DNA from: Prochlorococcus marinus str. MIT 1214 | GTDB lineage: Bacteria > Cyanobacteriota > Cyanobacteriia > PCC-6307 > Cyanobiaceae | Assembly (NCBI RefSeq): GCF_027359355.1 | Contig: NZ_CP114777.1 | Location: 434,001 to 498,000, forward strand | Direction: 5' to 3' | Length of the DNA: 64,000 bases | The notes under the pieces: model-generated | The model's input: the letters and a program-made list of their open reading frames with translations, nothing else | Told to the model about the DNA's origin: nothing | Database searches by the model: none | Shown here: one piece after another, positions 41,692 to 50,111 of the stretch | How positions within the stretch are numbered: the first letter of the stretch is position 1 | Layout of the letters: every line of letters starts with the position of its first letter | Translations under genes and position numbers: made by a program

Positions 41692-41931
41692 TTAAAAATC
41701 TACATTTTCATTTGGCGTAAAAACCGAGCAATACAACTTGATAAACAGCTCTGCCTCACTTTCATCTTTACCCTCATATTTGAGTTTAAGGTCTTTTATT
41801 GCGACTAAAGCAGTTTTCTCTTTCAACCTATATCTTGCACAAGTATCTAGAACTTTAAACATTCGGGTTGTTACTGCTCCCGAAGGAGTGCTTAGGCCCA
41901 AAAAGAGAGTAAATAATAATAGATATTTCAT
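41692..41931 (-). CDS. exported two-cysteine small protein (copy 2)
   Basis: The 79-residue protein has a signal peptide (KYLLLFTLFLGLSTPSGA) then LDTCARYRLKEKTALVAIKD and IKLYCSVF. The layout matches 27372, 44271 and 59186. It starts seven bases upstream of the amidotransferase end on the same strand, so the order is this gene then the amidotransferase. Confidence 0.62.
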   Translation of the reverse strand: MKYLLLFTLFLGLSTPSGAVTTRMFKVLDTCARYRLKEKTALVAIKDLKLKYEGKDESEAELFIKLYCSVFTPNENVDF

Positions 41932-41940
41932 ATAGATAAT

Positions 41941-42075
41941 TCAATCATCTTTTTTAGATAAAGCTCTAGAACGTTGGAACCATTTATTGCTTCTATACAA
42001 AAGGAGAAACATTATAGACAAAAGAATAAAAGTAAGCGCTTCTAAATAAATAATAAAATGATCATTCAAATTCAT
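41941..42075 (-). CDS. small single-helix membrane protein
   Basis: The 44-residue protein has one helix (FIIYLEALTFILLSIMFLLL) and a basic tail ending SKKDD. It ends nine bases before the exported protein gene starts, suggesting an operon. Confidence 0.5.
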   Translation of the reverse strand: MNLNDHFIIYLEALTFILLSIMFLLLYRSNKWFQRSRALSKKDD

Positions 42076-42097
42076 ATTTTTCTTAATTTACATTTGA

Positions 42098-42343
42098 TTA
42101 AAGTTGCTTGAGTTCTTCATCTGTTAATGAGCAAAGACCACCTGAGCATCTTTCAGATTTATTTAAATCTGAAACGGACACCGATCCACCGATAATTAAA
42201 TTATGATTTGACGTTTTATAAAATTTCTCGTGAACAGAATCACTAAACTTTTTTTCCTTCTCATACTCTAATTTGCACGGATCAATGTTGTCATCAAACC
42301 ACTCATCGTATTGAATATAATTTGGCTTTGCATAATATGTCAT
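42098..42343 (-). CDS. small soluble hypothetical protein
   Basis: The 81-residue acidic protein has three Cys (DPCKLEYEKE; SERCSGGLCSLTDEELKQL). The C-terminal CSGGLCSLT could bind a metal. Function unknown. Confidence 0.55.
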   Translation of the reverse strand: MTYYAKPNYIQYDEWFDDNIDPCKLEYEKEKKFSDSVHEKFYKTSNHNLIIGGSVSVSDLNKSERCSGGLCSLTDEELKQL

Positions 42344-42388
42344 ATACCTAGACTAATACGACATAGGAATAAATACCACCCATTCAAG

Positions 42389-42490
42389 TCAAAGCAAGTT
42401 TGGTTGTTTTTCAACAAGTTCCTTAAGATATTTCTTTTTGAGTAGCTTTTTTCTTGCTTTCAAGAACCTTTTTAATTGTTGTAACTTCAA
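42389..42490 (-). CDS. possible 33-residue basic helical peptide, TTG start
   Basis: The frame (KLQQLKRFLKARKKLLKKKY) is an amphipathic basic helix. Only a TTG start is available. Low certainty. Confidence 0.3.
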   Translation of the reverse strand: MKLQQLKRFLKARKKLLKKKYLKELVEKQPNLL

Positions 42491-42533
42491 ATCAATCGGT
42501 GAAGATATTCAGCAGATTCAATGTACATCAAAG

Positions 42534-42902
42534 TTATTTTGATGAAGTGCATTTTGGAGAACTATCATTTCCATCAAGCTTTTGAATTTTGGAAATATCC
42601 AAATCAGATATCGCCAGCCCATAAAGTTCAGCGATCTTAGTCATCGCCAAACCTTCTGCACCTGTCCATGCTTCTGCTAATACCGACCAGGTTTTTTGAC
42701 TAAATTCAACTCCCAGATTTTCGTTGTTAGCTCTTTTTTTGTCTATCTCCACCACTTTCTTTAGCCCCTCCGTAGACAGGTGACTTTTAATCCTTAAGAA
42801 AACAACCTCCAACATTGAGTAATAAAACTTTTCAATTGCTTTTTTATATGCCCATTCAGCTTCCTTTTGCGCCTTTTTTGCAGATTCAGTTGTAATCTCC
42901 AT
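42534..42902 (-). CDS. helical hypothetical protein
   Basis: The 122-residue soluble protein (MEITTESAKKAQKEAEWAYK, MTKIAELYGLAISDLDISKI) is strongly helical. No family recognised. An ATG two codons upstream is equally possible. Confidence 0.6.
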   Translation of the reverse strand: MEITTESAKKAQKEAEWAYKKAIEKFYYSMLEVVFLRIKSHLSTEGLKKVVEIDKKRANNENLGVEFSQKTWSVLAEAWTGAEGLAMTKIAELYGLAISDLDISKIQKLDGNDSSPKCTSSK

Positions 42903-43095
42903 ACTCATTTTTTCTTTAAGGAAGTGAGTTCTTTCTTATATTGTAGTTATCTGAGTCATGTCTTTAAGAATAAAATTTGAAAATCAGCTCGTAAAAAAAT
43001 AATTTAAATAAGTGCTATCCTCAAAATCAAATAAATTTTTACTAACTGCTCTTTCCATTAAACCTATGGTTTTGCCGATTACATTAAATTGAAAA

Positions 43096-43380
43096 ATGTC
43101 TTTAGAGCTTACAGATTTAATCAAGGATTTTATAGCAACAAACCTCCTCTCAAAAGTTGAACTAGATTTCTTGGAGAGTGAACTGTGGGAGACCCTCGAG
43201 CATATCGATGAAATAACTTCCTTAACCTCTGCTCCAGTCAATATTTCTAAAGAATTGAAATTAAAAGATGGTTCATCATGGCAATTATGTTGTGCAGCAG
43301 TACTTGATGATGCCAGACCACAAAAAAACTCTCGAACAGAACAACTTAGAAAATTAATAGAAAAATTTTCTCTCCAATAG
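43096..43380 (+). CDS. conserved small protein, EGSSW family (copy 4 of 4)
   Basis: The 94-residue protein has LSKVELDFLESELWETLEHI, SAPVNISKEL and KDGSSWQLCCAAVLDDARP. A minus-strand frame over this DNA is its shadow. Function unknown. Confidence 0.68.
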   Translation: MSLELTDLIKDFIATNLLSKVELDFLESELWETLEHIDEITSLTSAPVNISKELKLKDGSSWQLCCAAVLDDARPQKNSRTEQLRKLIEKFSLQ

Positions 43381-43446
43381 TTATTCTTCTCTAAAATTTA
43401 AATTTAAATTTAATAGATTTGAAATGTTTCACAAGAGATAAAAATC

Positions 43447-43923
43447 TCACTTATTTGATAAAATTATCTTTCTAAATTTATAAAAAAACATTCCTGTTTT
43501 CTCATAAAGATGTTTTGGTTCTTTTTTAAGTTCTAAATCATATGGATTGAAAAAAATAGTGAACAATATTCTAAAGGCAGTATAAAGATTTTTACTAGAC
43601 TTTATATCCTGATGTTTTTCATTTCTCAATTTATTAATTATACGCTTATCTAACAAAGCCTCTAGAGAGTTAAGGACTATATCTTTCTCCCTTTTACTTA
43701 TTGTAGATAACAAAACCATCAATCCTTTTATTGATGAATCATCACCACTAATAACGTTATTAAGAACACTTTGATAGAGATTCTCCCATTTGTAGGGTTC
43801 GTTCCTAAAAAGGTTAGAAGCAGGCTCCTTTGAATTAAGCTTTAACAATCTCTTTTTTTCATCGTTATCGTCTTGAGCAGAATTCCAATATTCATACAAA
43901 GGCGATGATTGAGCGATATTCAT
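43447..43923 (-). CDS. hypothetical protein
   Basis: The 158-residue protein is charged and helical (SKREKDIVLNSLEALLDKRI) with a weakly hydrophobic stretch near the C-terminus (LYTAFRILFTIFFNPYD). No family recognised. Confidence 0.6.
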   Translation of the reverse strand: MNIAQSSPLYEYWNSAQDDNDEKKRLLKLNSKEPASNLFRNEPYKWENLYQSVLNNVISGDDSSIKGLMVLLSTISKREKDIVLNSLEALLDKRIINKLRNEKHQDIKSSKNLYTAFRILFTIFFNPYDLELKKEPKHLYEKTGMFFYKFRKIILSNK

Positions 43924-44133
43924 ATCTGTTTAGTGAGAATAAAAATTAAGTAAAATTAGAAATTACTTTTACTTGGGTATGCATTTTTACATCAGTGAAT
44001 TGCATACAGAACTATTATCTCACAAGTGTATAAATCTGTTTCATTATGCGCTATCCATTTAAAATAAAATGAGAATACTGTTTCTAAATCAATATTTGAT
44101 CTACTTCGTGTAACTAGTATTAATAAAGGAAGA

Positions 44134-44226
44134 ATGAATAATATACTCAGAAGTATTGAAGTCTATATTATTTGGATAAACATCAACTTTTTTTACAACC
44201 ACAATTTCTTAGTCAAAGATCAATAA
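44134..44226 (+). CDS. possible 30-residue peptide
   Basis: The frame has a good AAGGA ribosome binding site and a partly hydrophobic sequence (VYIIWINI). Low certainty. The rest of 43924-44270 holds nothing clear. Confidence 0.28.
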   Translation: MNNILRSIEVYIIWININFFYNHNFLVKDQ

Positions 44227-44270
44227 TTATCTAAATGTAGTAGCTATAAATAATAAAAAGAACTCAAAAA

Positions 44271-44477
44271 CTACGCACAAATTATTTTTGCAGTATTATT
44301 CACGCCTATTGAAAAATTATCAATATTTAGATCTAAAGCCTCTAAGGTTTTTGCGGCATCAATTTTACCAGCCGCAAAACTTTCACAAACGGAACTAACT
44401 TTATCAGTTCTTGATGATTGCGTTTTTGTGGGAAATAAAAAGCAAAAGGATATTGGTAAAACAAGAAGTAATTTCAT
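44271..44477 (-). CDS. exported two-cysteine small protein (copy 3)
   Basis: The 68-residue protein has a signal peptide (LLLVLPISFCFLFPTKTQ) then SSVCESFAAGKIDAAKTLEA and a final KIICA. The Cys spacing and helix resemble 27372, 41692 and 59186. It lies seven bases after the gene at 44484. Confidence 0.58.
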   Translation of the reverse strand: MKLLLVLPISFCFLFPTKTQSSRTDKVSSVCESFAAGKIDAAKTLEALDLNIDNFSIGVNNTAKIICA

Positions 44478-44483
44478 TTGGTT

Positions 44484-44687
44484 TTAGCTATTTTGAAAAG
44501 TTTTCTCCAATAAACTCACTTGAGTCCGATATGCATCACCTTTAGAGCCGCATAATTTCTCATGATCCGTTAACGGAATCCAAGACCAATCAAGTCTTAC
44601 AGTTAAAGACCAGAACATAATGATGTGACCAAAAAAAAGGATGGGCCAATCAAGACCTATAAATTCAGAATGAAAAACAGGATGCAT
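44484..44687 (-). CDS. small membrane protein
   Basis: The 67-residue protein has a hydrophobic segment (WPILFFGHIIMFWSLTV), several Trp and one Cys. It probably forms an operon with the exported protein downstream. Function unknown. Confidence 0.5.
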   Translation of the reverse strand: MHPVFHSEFIGLDWPILFFGHIIMFWSLTVRLDWSWIPLTDHEKLCGSKGDAYRTQVSLLEKTFQNS

Positions 44688-44723
44688 TACTAAATCAAAC
44701 AGAAATTGAAGAACTAACTTGGT

Positions 44724-44863
44724 ATGAACCCGCCAGGAGGAAAAGCGAAAAAAGGGAAAAAATACCTAACAAAAGTTTAACCACTTCTACTCTTTCTAAA
44801 TGGATGGTAAAGGTAGGGACAACCAGCAAGAGTGATGTAACGCAAAAAGAAAAAAAACCTTAA
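44724..44863 (+). pseudogene. small basic protein gene with an apparent -1 frameshift
   Basis: Frame 0 gives MNPPGGKAKKGKKYLTKV and stops. Shifting by -1 in the A-run gives KIPNKSLTTSTLSKWMVKVG and continues to SDVTQKEKKP, stopping at 44861-44863. Both halves are Lys-rich and could be one 46-residue protein. The homopolymer makes an indel or error possible. Confidence 0.3.
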
Positions 44864-44922
44864 AAACCACTGCTTCTAGTTGATTTCATCCTAAAAAACC
44901 AATGATTTAAAATTTTTATTTA

Positions 44923-45093
44923 ATGAGCGGCGACAATTTGCTTGGAGAACAACCTCTAAAGTTTTACTCAGAAGAGGTAACTGAAACCAAAATCGAGCTA
45001 GTTCAACGCTTACTAATACTTAATGCTCAAAAAAATTCAATAGTAGATTTAGATAGAAAACACAAAGACTGGAGAAATGAATTAGCAAGTTAA
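44923..45093 (+). CDS. small soluble helical protein
   Basis: The 56-residue protein (VTETKIELVQRLLILNAQKN) is helical and charged. Function unknown. Confidence 0.55.
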   Translation: MSGDNLLGEQPLKFYSEEVTETKIELVQRLLILNAQKNSIVDLDRKHKDWRNELAS

Positions 45094-45284
45094 AAAAATG
45101 CTCAGATGGGTTTAAAAAAGTCTTTTTATCAATAATTATCCATAATTCTTTTTTACAGCTTTGATAGATCTAATTCTCAAGCCATAAAACCCTAAAAAAG
45201 GTAGAGTTAAATCACATTTAATTTTTACCTAGGATATATTCATTTGTATTGTTTTTAAATTAATTTACTAGATCTTTTGGATCA

Positions 45285-45698
45285 ATGATTAATCAATTTT
45301 TAACTTTCTTCTTTTCAATTCTTATTCTTCTCACGATTACCCCCCATAAAGCAAATGCAATAATAACTGATCTGCCAGAGTGTGTTGTCGTAACGCACTG
45401 CGTGAGAGAAGACTTTAAAGTAAAAGATTTAGAAAATGCTTTTAAGAAAGCAACCAAAATAGTTTCTGAAACAGCCAGAACAAAAATAGTTGAAAAGACT
45501 GATTCATTTATTCATGCTGAAGCGAAGACAAAATGGAGAAGATATACCGATGATCTACTGCTCAAAGCAATTCCAGAAAAAGGTATTATTCAAGTCAGAT
45601 CAGAATCAAGAGTAGGAATTGGAGATAATGGTGTGAATCAGAAGAGAGTTGATGATTTTGCTTATCGTCTAATGACAGAAAGAGACATCACTAACTGA
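45285..45698 (+). CDS. exported DUF1499 family protein (copy 2)
   Basis: The 137-residue protein has a signal peptide (FLTFFFSILILLTITPHKAN), then CVVVTHCVREDFKV, FIHAEAKTKWRRYTDDLLLK and VRSESRVGIGDNGVNQKRVD, all DUF1499 features. The cytosolic copy is at 33846. Function unknown. Confidence 0.85.
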   Translation: MINQFLTFFFSILILLTITPHKANAIITDLPECVVVTHCVREDFKVKDLENAFKKATKIVSETARTKIVEKTDSFIHAEAKTKWRRYTDDLLLKAIPEKGIIQVRSESRVGIGDNGVNQKRVDDFAYRLMTERDITN

Positions 45699-45835
45699 CA
45701 TAAAAACATCAATTTAAATACCCCTGAAAAGTCATTGATTTTGAACATAATAAATTTTTCGATTAAGTTTGTTTGCGAAGGTATGGCTTAAGGATAAAAA
45801 GTAAGTGATTTTTTATACAAATTGCTTTTCTTTTT

Positions 45836-46216
45836 ATGCTTCTAGCAGCATTTGAACCTGGTAGAGAAATGGCCATCGCCAACTTTTTCCTAGCCATTTT
45901 TTGTATGTTTACCGTTGCCCTTCCTTTGTTACTCATCACCCGTGGAAACAAAACAGAAGCAAATCGGGAGTTTATTGCAGCAACAGTTAACCCATGGTCT
46001 CAAGTTGTTAAAGAAGCTGAGTTAGCACAAGTGGTTCTATCTGAAATTACCTCGTCAGTAAAAATGGGACCCAATCCGGAAATAGCTTCTGACCAAAATG
46101 TCGAGCCAAGTCTAGAATCAGGAGACGTTATTTCTCTAGAAATAAAGGGAAGTGATGAATTGGATGAGTCAACGACACAAATATTACCAGCGGAGGAAGA
46201 ACTGTTAGCTGCTTGA
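45836..46216 (+). CDS. membrane-anchored protein with acidic tail
   Basis: The 126-residue protein has one N-terminal helix (IANFFLAIFCMFTVALPLLL) and a long soluble acidic tail ending PAEEELLAA. Translation may start at the later ATG (codon 12). Function unknown. Confidence 0.6.
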   Translation: MLLAAFEPGREMAIANFFLAIFCMFTVALPLLLITRGNKTEANREFIAATVNPWSQVVKEAELAQVVLSEITSSVKMGPNPEIASDQNVEPSLESGDVISLEIKGSDELDESTTQILPAEEELLAA

Positions 46217-46251
46217 AAATCTAAACACTAATAGTAAATTCTCATTGTCAG

Positions 46252-46290
46252 ATCATTAAAAAGGGGCAACTTAAGTCCCTTTTTAATGAT
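46252..46290. terminator. bidirectional terminator
   Basis: ATCATTAAAAAGGG pairs perfectly with CCCTTTTTAATGAT around an 11-nt loop. It lies between convergent genes and contains the stop codon of the minus-strand gene at 46283. Confidence 0.85.
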
Positions 46291-46444
46291 CTTTGTAACT
46301 TTTGGGTTCAATTTGATTCATATATAGAACATGAGGGTGTTTGTTCCCACCTTCACTAGCGTCTATCCATTCTTTGTATTCCTCTCTTAATGCTTGACTG
46401 TCTTTCTCACTTAATTCTTGTATCCTTCGGAAAGCTTCCTTCAT
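46283..46444 (-). CDS. small soluble helical protein
   Basis: The 53-residue protein (FRRIQELSEKDSQALREEYK, HPHVLYMNQIEPK) is charged. Its stop is embedded in the terminator stem. Function unknown. Confidence 0.55.
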   Translation of the reverse strand: MKEAFRRIQELSEKDSQALREEYKEWIDASEGGNKHPHVLYMNQIEPKSYKDH

Positions 46445-46470
46445 GGTCACGTCAAGTGTTCTTTTTAAAC

Positions 46471-46587
46471 TTATCGAAGGTACCTTGATACTAAATTACC
46501 CACCAAAGAATCAGTAATGAAAGTACAAACCACAAACGCAAATGTTATTGCCAAGAGGTTGTTAAATAGTTCATTTGGTGAGTTCAT
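46471..46587 (-). CDS. 38-residue membrane peptide
   Basis: The peptide has one helix (LLAITFAFVVCTFITDSLVG) and a short basic end. It ends 27 bases before the next minus gene starts. Confidence 0.45.
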   Translation of the reverse strand: MNSPNELFNNLLAITFAFVVCTFITDSLVGNLVSRYLR

Positions 46588-46598
46588 TTAAATATCTA

Positions 46599-46757
46599 TC
46601 AACTAGCGAAGTATTCTAATGAAGCACAATAAATAAAAAGTAAACACATTTCTAATGGTTTACGTGAAAAAACGGAGAGGTAAAATTGATTTGATTTCAC
46701 ATAAATATCATTTAAACATTTTATTCGTGCTGCGTGTTCGGGTTCCCCATATAACAT
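46599..46757 (-). CDS. small protein, MLYGEPEHAARIK start
   Basis: From MLYGEPEHAARIKCLNDIYV the protein is 52 residues with a hydrophobic C-terminal end and three Cys. The frame extends 13 codons upstream. Family not recognised. Confidence 0.42.
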   Translation of the reverse strand: MLYGEPEHAARIKCLNDIYVKSNQFYLSVFSRKPLEMCLLFIYCASLEYFAS

Positions 46758-46805
46758 TGCATATAAATTGGTTGTATGGATTAGCAAGATCGCCATTATG
46801 AAAAT

Positions 46806-47135
46806 ATGAAAAGCTTATTTCCTCTATTATTAATATCCTTGGTTCTCTTATTTTCTTCAGTCATATCAGCTAATGCTGAGTCTGAATTTGAGATGTATTT
46901 AAGTGATTTTTATCAAAAACAAGAGAAAGCAAGCAAAATACTGAAAGAAATTGAGACAGATTTAAAAGATGGATCTAGAGACAGAGTTTGTGCAAGGCAA
47001 AGAGAAGCTGCTAGCTATGGAATCGAAGCAACAGAGTCGTTGATTAAAGCATTTAAAACAAATGGTTCCAAAACTGAAATGGAGAATCTTCAAGCGGGGC
47101 TAGATAAATGGAGAGAGTTGAGAGACTATTGCTAA
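46806..47135 (+). CDS. exported helical small protein
   Basis: The 109-residue protein has a signal peptide (LFPLLLISLVLLFSSVISAN), then a charged helical domain with two Cys (RDRVCARQREAASYGIEATE; ELRDYC). Function unknown. Confidence 0.65.
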   Translation: MKSLFPLLLISLVLLFSSVISANAESEFEMYLSDFYQKQEKASKILKEIETDLKDGSRDRVCARQREAASYGIEATESLIKAFKTNGSKTEMENLQAGLDKWRELRDYC

Positions 47136-47157
47136 CAACTTTTCTCTTGCAAAATAA

Positions 47158-47406
47158 ATGGATTTATTAGTTATTGTTTTTTTTATTGCCGCAATTTGGC
47201 TCATAAGAAAATTGGCATGGAATGTAGAAGAGGGAACCAATGAACAAAGAGAACGAAATCCAGAGTTAAATACAAAAAACTTCGATATGCATGAAAGAAG
47301 ACTTGAACAATTTTCAAAGTCAAAATACAAAAACCGTATGTTTTATATCGGCGCTGGTGGTACTTGCTACTATTACTCAGCTACTGGAAGGAAAATTTTT
47401 TGCTAA
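47158..47406 (+). CDS. small membrane-anchored protein with Tyr/Cys-rich end
   Basis: The 82-residue protein has an N-terminal helix (LLVIVFFIAAIWLI), a charged middle and the end GAGGTCYYYSATGRKIFC. The stop overlaps the next start as TAATG. Confidence 0.6.
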   Translation: MDLLVIVFFIAAIWLIRKLAWNVEEGTNEQRERNPELNTKNFDMHERRLEQFSKSKYKNRMFYIGAGGTCYYYSATGRKIFC

Positions 47407-47546
47407 TGGATGAAATATCTCAATGGGTTATTGCTGCTTTAATTGGAGCATCTATTGCCGCCTTCTTGGCTTGGTTTAACAAATCCGGTTCGGACTTTAA
47501 AGACGGATTTGAGTCAAAAAGCAAAAGGACGAAAAAGAAAAAATAA
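47406..47546 (+). CDS. small single-helix membrane protein
   Basis: The 46-residue protein starts MDEISQWVIAALIGASIAAF and ends in a Lys/Arg-rich tail. The TAATG overlap with the upstream gene fixes the start and suggests coupling. Confidence 0.6.
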   Translation: MDEISQWVIAALIGASIAAFLAWFNKSGSDFKDGFESKSKRTKKKK

Positions 47547-47746
47547 ATTACATCCTCTAGAAAATTAAAAAGTTTGTGCGTGCATCATTTAGAAGTCAAT
47601 GAACCTAGAGGCAACAAGCATCTGACGTATTACTAGAGCAATGATAATAAAAAAAATCAATCTACTTAAAACGAAAAGTGGTAAATTATTCAAATGAATA
47701 AGCGCCTAAATATTTTTTAATCCCAGATTAATCAGTATTATTTACC

Positions 47747-48025
47747 TCACACCCCAGTAAAAACAAATCCATTAAGAATACAGAAATCATATGCAAAAAG
47801 CTTTAATTTTACTGGCATCTCAATCCATTTCATTTCCTCAATTTTATTTAATTGCTCTGAACTTAGATTCTCTGCTTTAGCATATTCCAGCATCATCTTT
47901 GACCAACTATCAGAATAAATATCTACGTAAAATGCCTTTTGATTTTGATCAAAGAAAATAATTTTATCTTGCGTTGTACTAACCTTTCTAGACAGTTGCT
48001 TATAGTATTCAATGTCCGATGTCAT
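47747..48025 (-). CDS. soluble hypothetical protein
   Basis: The 92-residue protein (DKIIFFDQNQKAFYVDIYSD, LSSEQLNKIEEMKWIEMPVK) looks alpha/beta, with one Cys. No family recognised. Confidence 0.58.
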   Translation of the reverse strand: MTSDIEYYKQLSRKVSTTQDKIIFFDQNQKAFYVDIYSDSWSKMMLEYAKAENLSSEQLNKIEEMKWIEMPVKLKLFAYDFCILNGFVFTGV

Positions 48026-48212
48026 GATTATTTGTTTATTTGAAAATCTAACCTAATGAATTTACTTTTAAATAGTGATGAGATGTTCAAAATCTATACA
48101 TTAAGTAGTCCGCTAAATCAAACATTATACAGATCTTCCGTTTGAAGTGGAAAAGATAAAGTGTAAAAACTAATTTAACTTGGAAATAATAAGAACTTCA
48201 TCATTTCAATTA

Positions 48213-48446
48213 TTAATCCCACTGTGGGGGAATACGTCTCCATCCAGTTGACAATAATTCCCTCCATAGTTTTATTGCCAACCCTCTTCTCATCCTCTTA
48301 CGATTTTTTAAAAGTGCGGGTCCATTTGATTCAAGCCTTCCCCTCTCAATCCAAACCTTAGGGTTTTGATCCCAGCTCTCCCAATCATATCGAAACCTAA
48401 GTATCCATATTCCATTTACTTCCCTAATCCAACCATCTCGCTTCAT
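48213..48446 (-). CDS. DUF1651 family protein (copy 1)
   Basis: The 77-residue protein shows the DUF1651 tryptophan pattern: GWIREVNGIWILRFRYDWES, KVWIERG, RRGLAIKLWRELLSTGWRRI. The family is restricted largely to marine picocyanobacteria and has no known function. An ATG four codons upstream is possible. Confidence 0.8.
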   Translation of the reverse strand: MKRDGWIREVNGIWILRFRYDWESWDQNPKVWIERGRLESNGPALLKNRKRMRRGLAIKLWRELLSTGWRRIPPQWD

Positions 48447-48498
48447 ATTAGCAAACAAGTTAACAGTACGACTGTACTACAAAACGTTGTTGGTGTTT

Positions 48499-48591
48499 TT
48501 AATGAGACTTTTTGGATGTAGCTTTATTTGTCCGTTTCGGTAGAGCTGTCATATCAGACTTAGGAATGCTGAATGGAGTAAACAATTTCAT
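48499..48591 (-). CDS. 30-residue basic peptide
   Basis: The peptide (MKLFTPFSIPKSDMTALPKR) is basic with no hydrophobic core. Low-certainty call. Confidence 0.38.
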   Translation of the reverse strand: MKLFTPFSIPKSDMTALPKRTNKATSKKSH

Positions 48592-48650
48592 AGTGTTGAT
48601 GGATATTTCAGATATTTGAATTTTAAGATCACAAAAAAATTTAATGCATG

Positions 48651-48692
48651 GGTGAAACCACCTCAAAAATATTCGCATTGCACTACAACATC
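48651..48692 (+). promoter_or_regulatory. 42-bp conserved upstream element (copy 1)
   Basis: The block starts GGTGAAACCACC and ends CGCATTGCACTACAACATC, with 38 of 42 bases identical to 54624-54665. Both copies lie 43-45 bases before paralogous MxxPYH genes, so it is probably a shared promoter or operator. Confidence 0.6.
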
Positions 48693-48735
48693 AGATGTGT
48701 AGTAATAGATAATTTAGTCTAAAAGCAAAATCACA

Positions 48736-48882
48736 ATGTTTTCTCCCTACCATGTAATTATGTTTGGAATTTTATTAATAACAGGTTTTGCATCAATTCT
48801 TCAGATGTCAGAAGGAGAAAACGGTTTAAGAAAAAATCAAGGAAAGATTTCAAAATCAAAATTCGATTTGAATAGTTATTAA
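48736..48882 (+). CDS. small membrane protein, MxxPYH family (copy 1)
   Basis: The 48-residue protein MFSPYHVIMFGILLITGFAS...ILQMS matches the protein at 54711 (MLTPYHIILFAVLLVVSSAS...IFQMS). It has one helix and a polar, basic tail missing from the other copy. Confidence 0.62.
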   Translation: MFSPYHVIMFGILLITGFASILQMSEGENGLRKNQGKISKSKFDLNSY

Positions 48883-48906
48883 ATTATTTTGGACAAGAAA
48901 AACTAT

Positions 48907-49083
48907 TTAAGCAAAGAAAGTCCAATCTAGGTTTCGATGATTTGTTAAAAACGGAGCTGGTGTGCAAACCTTCTCACCATCTGGTGTTACGTAGCACCTT
49001 TCAATGCCCCAACTTCGTTCAATGATTTTCACCTCAGTAGAGCCTTTTAGTAAAGGAGGTGCCGCAATTTGAGCTCTGTTCAT
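48907..49083 (-). CDS. small soluble protein, MNRAQ family (copy 2)
   Basis: The 58-residue protein has MNRAQIAAPPLLKGSTEVKI and CYVTPDGEKVCTPAP, related to 33593-33766. Two Cys flank the PDG turn. Function unknown. Confidence 0.58.
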   Translation of the reverse strand: MNRAQIAAPPLLKGSTEVKIIERSWGIERCYVTPDGEKVCTPAPFLTNHRNLDWTFFA

Positions 49084-49453
49084 ATTAATCTGTAACTATA
49101 CATTTTTAGCTCGTAAAAAAGTTTTATCAATCAGTAAATAAATCCATTGACATTGAATCAAGTGCAAAACATATAAACTTAATAAAAATAAATTTTAAAG
49201 CCAACTCAAAGACAGCGGATCATATAAATGCTTCTCATGAACTTTCACGAAACAAGTAACTTAGCTCAAATTTAAATACTCCCACTACTAATAAAATTCC
49301 TGAAATAGCCATAACTGGCTTTAACTAAAAGGGCAAAGAATCTAAGCCGTTTCAAAAGAAATATTCTTATGATTAAGTAAAAGGGAAATGTCACCTCTCC
49401 TCCTATAACTATAGTCAGAGAGTGAATCAGAAGTTTTTTTACAAAGAAGCGAA
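49084..49453. other. non-coding stretch
   Basis: No frame here is long or protein-like, and I see no strong hairpin or repeat. Confidence 0.4.
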
Positions 49454-49588
49454 ATGAAAAGAATAAAGCTCAATCAAAAATCTGAGGAAGTTGGAAACAC
49501 TTATAAGGTGATCGCAATATCTTTAACAGTTGGTCTAAATATAATTATCTTTACTTGGTTCTTTCTCTTTTCAGGGTTGACCAAATAA
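49454..49588 (+). CDS. small single-helix membrane protein
   Basis: The 44-residue protein has a polar basic start and one helix (VIAISLTVGLNIIIFTWFFL). Function unknown. Confidence 0.52.
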   Translation: MKRIKLNQKSEEVGNTYKVIAISLTVGLNIIIFTWFFLFSGLTK

Positions 49589-49794
49589 AAAATCTAAAAT
49601 AAAAGACGTGCAAATATGAATTTAATCAGAGTATCAACAAGTCAAAGGAAGGGGTTAAGAAAACTTAAATCACCTAAAGAATTAGCTTTATTTACTTATA
49701 CAGGTATATTTTTTACATACAGATCACAAACAAACGAGTCAAAAGAAAATACGCATTTTTTTTTTATAAGGTTCAGAAATAATGCCTTAAAAAA

Positions 49795-50019
49795 ATGCAA
49801 GTAGATCTAAATGAACTAGTAAATTCATACGAGGTCGTTCCCGTATCTCTTAGTGATCCTTTTAAATCTTTAGTTGCGGAACCTTCCACGATGGAAGTAC
49901 TTAGATTCATACCCATTATTGCTTTCATTGCTTTAATAATTACAGCTGTATGGAGACAGGGTATGAAGTTCCCAGTAAAAGCTATTGGCGAATTAAAAAA
50001 AGACAGCAAGCAAGATTAA
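49795..50019 (+). CDS. small membrane protein
   Basis: The 74-residue protein has a soluble acidic N-terminus (VDLNELVNSYEVVPVSLSDP), one helix (IPIIAFIALIITAVW) and a basic tail. A frame at 49616-49804 just upstream looks like a chance frame. Confidence 0.6.
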   Translation: MQVDLNELVNSYEVVPVSLSDPFKSLVAEPSTMEVLRFIPIIAFIALIITAVWRQGMKFPVKAIGELKKDSKQD

Positions 50020-50111
50020 AACAATGAGTGAATTTAAACGATTTTCTTGTAATTTCTAATGGGTGTAGGATTAATTAAATATCATTGAGATCAAGTAACA
50101 GCTAATGAAAA

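Noticed and set aside
42984-43241. 85-codon minus-strand frame
   Set aside because: It lies antisense to the EGSSW-family gene, whose protein is conserved in four copies.
49616-49804. 62-codon plus frame
   Set aside because: No ribosome binding site or conserved pattern was seen, and it runs into the better supported gene at 49795.
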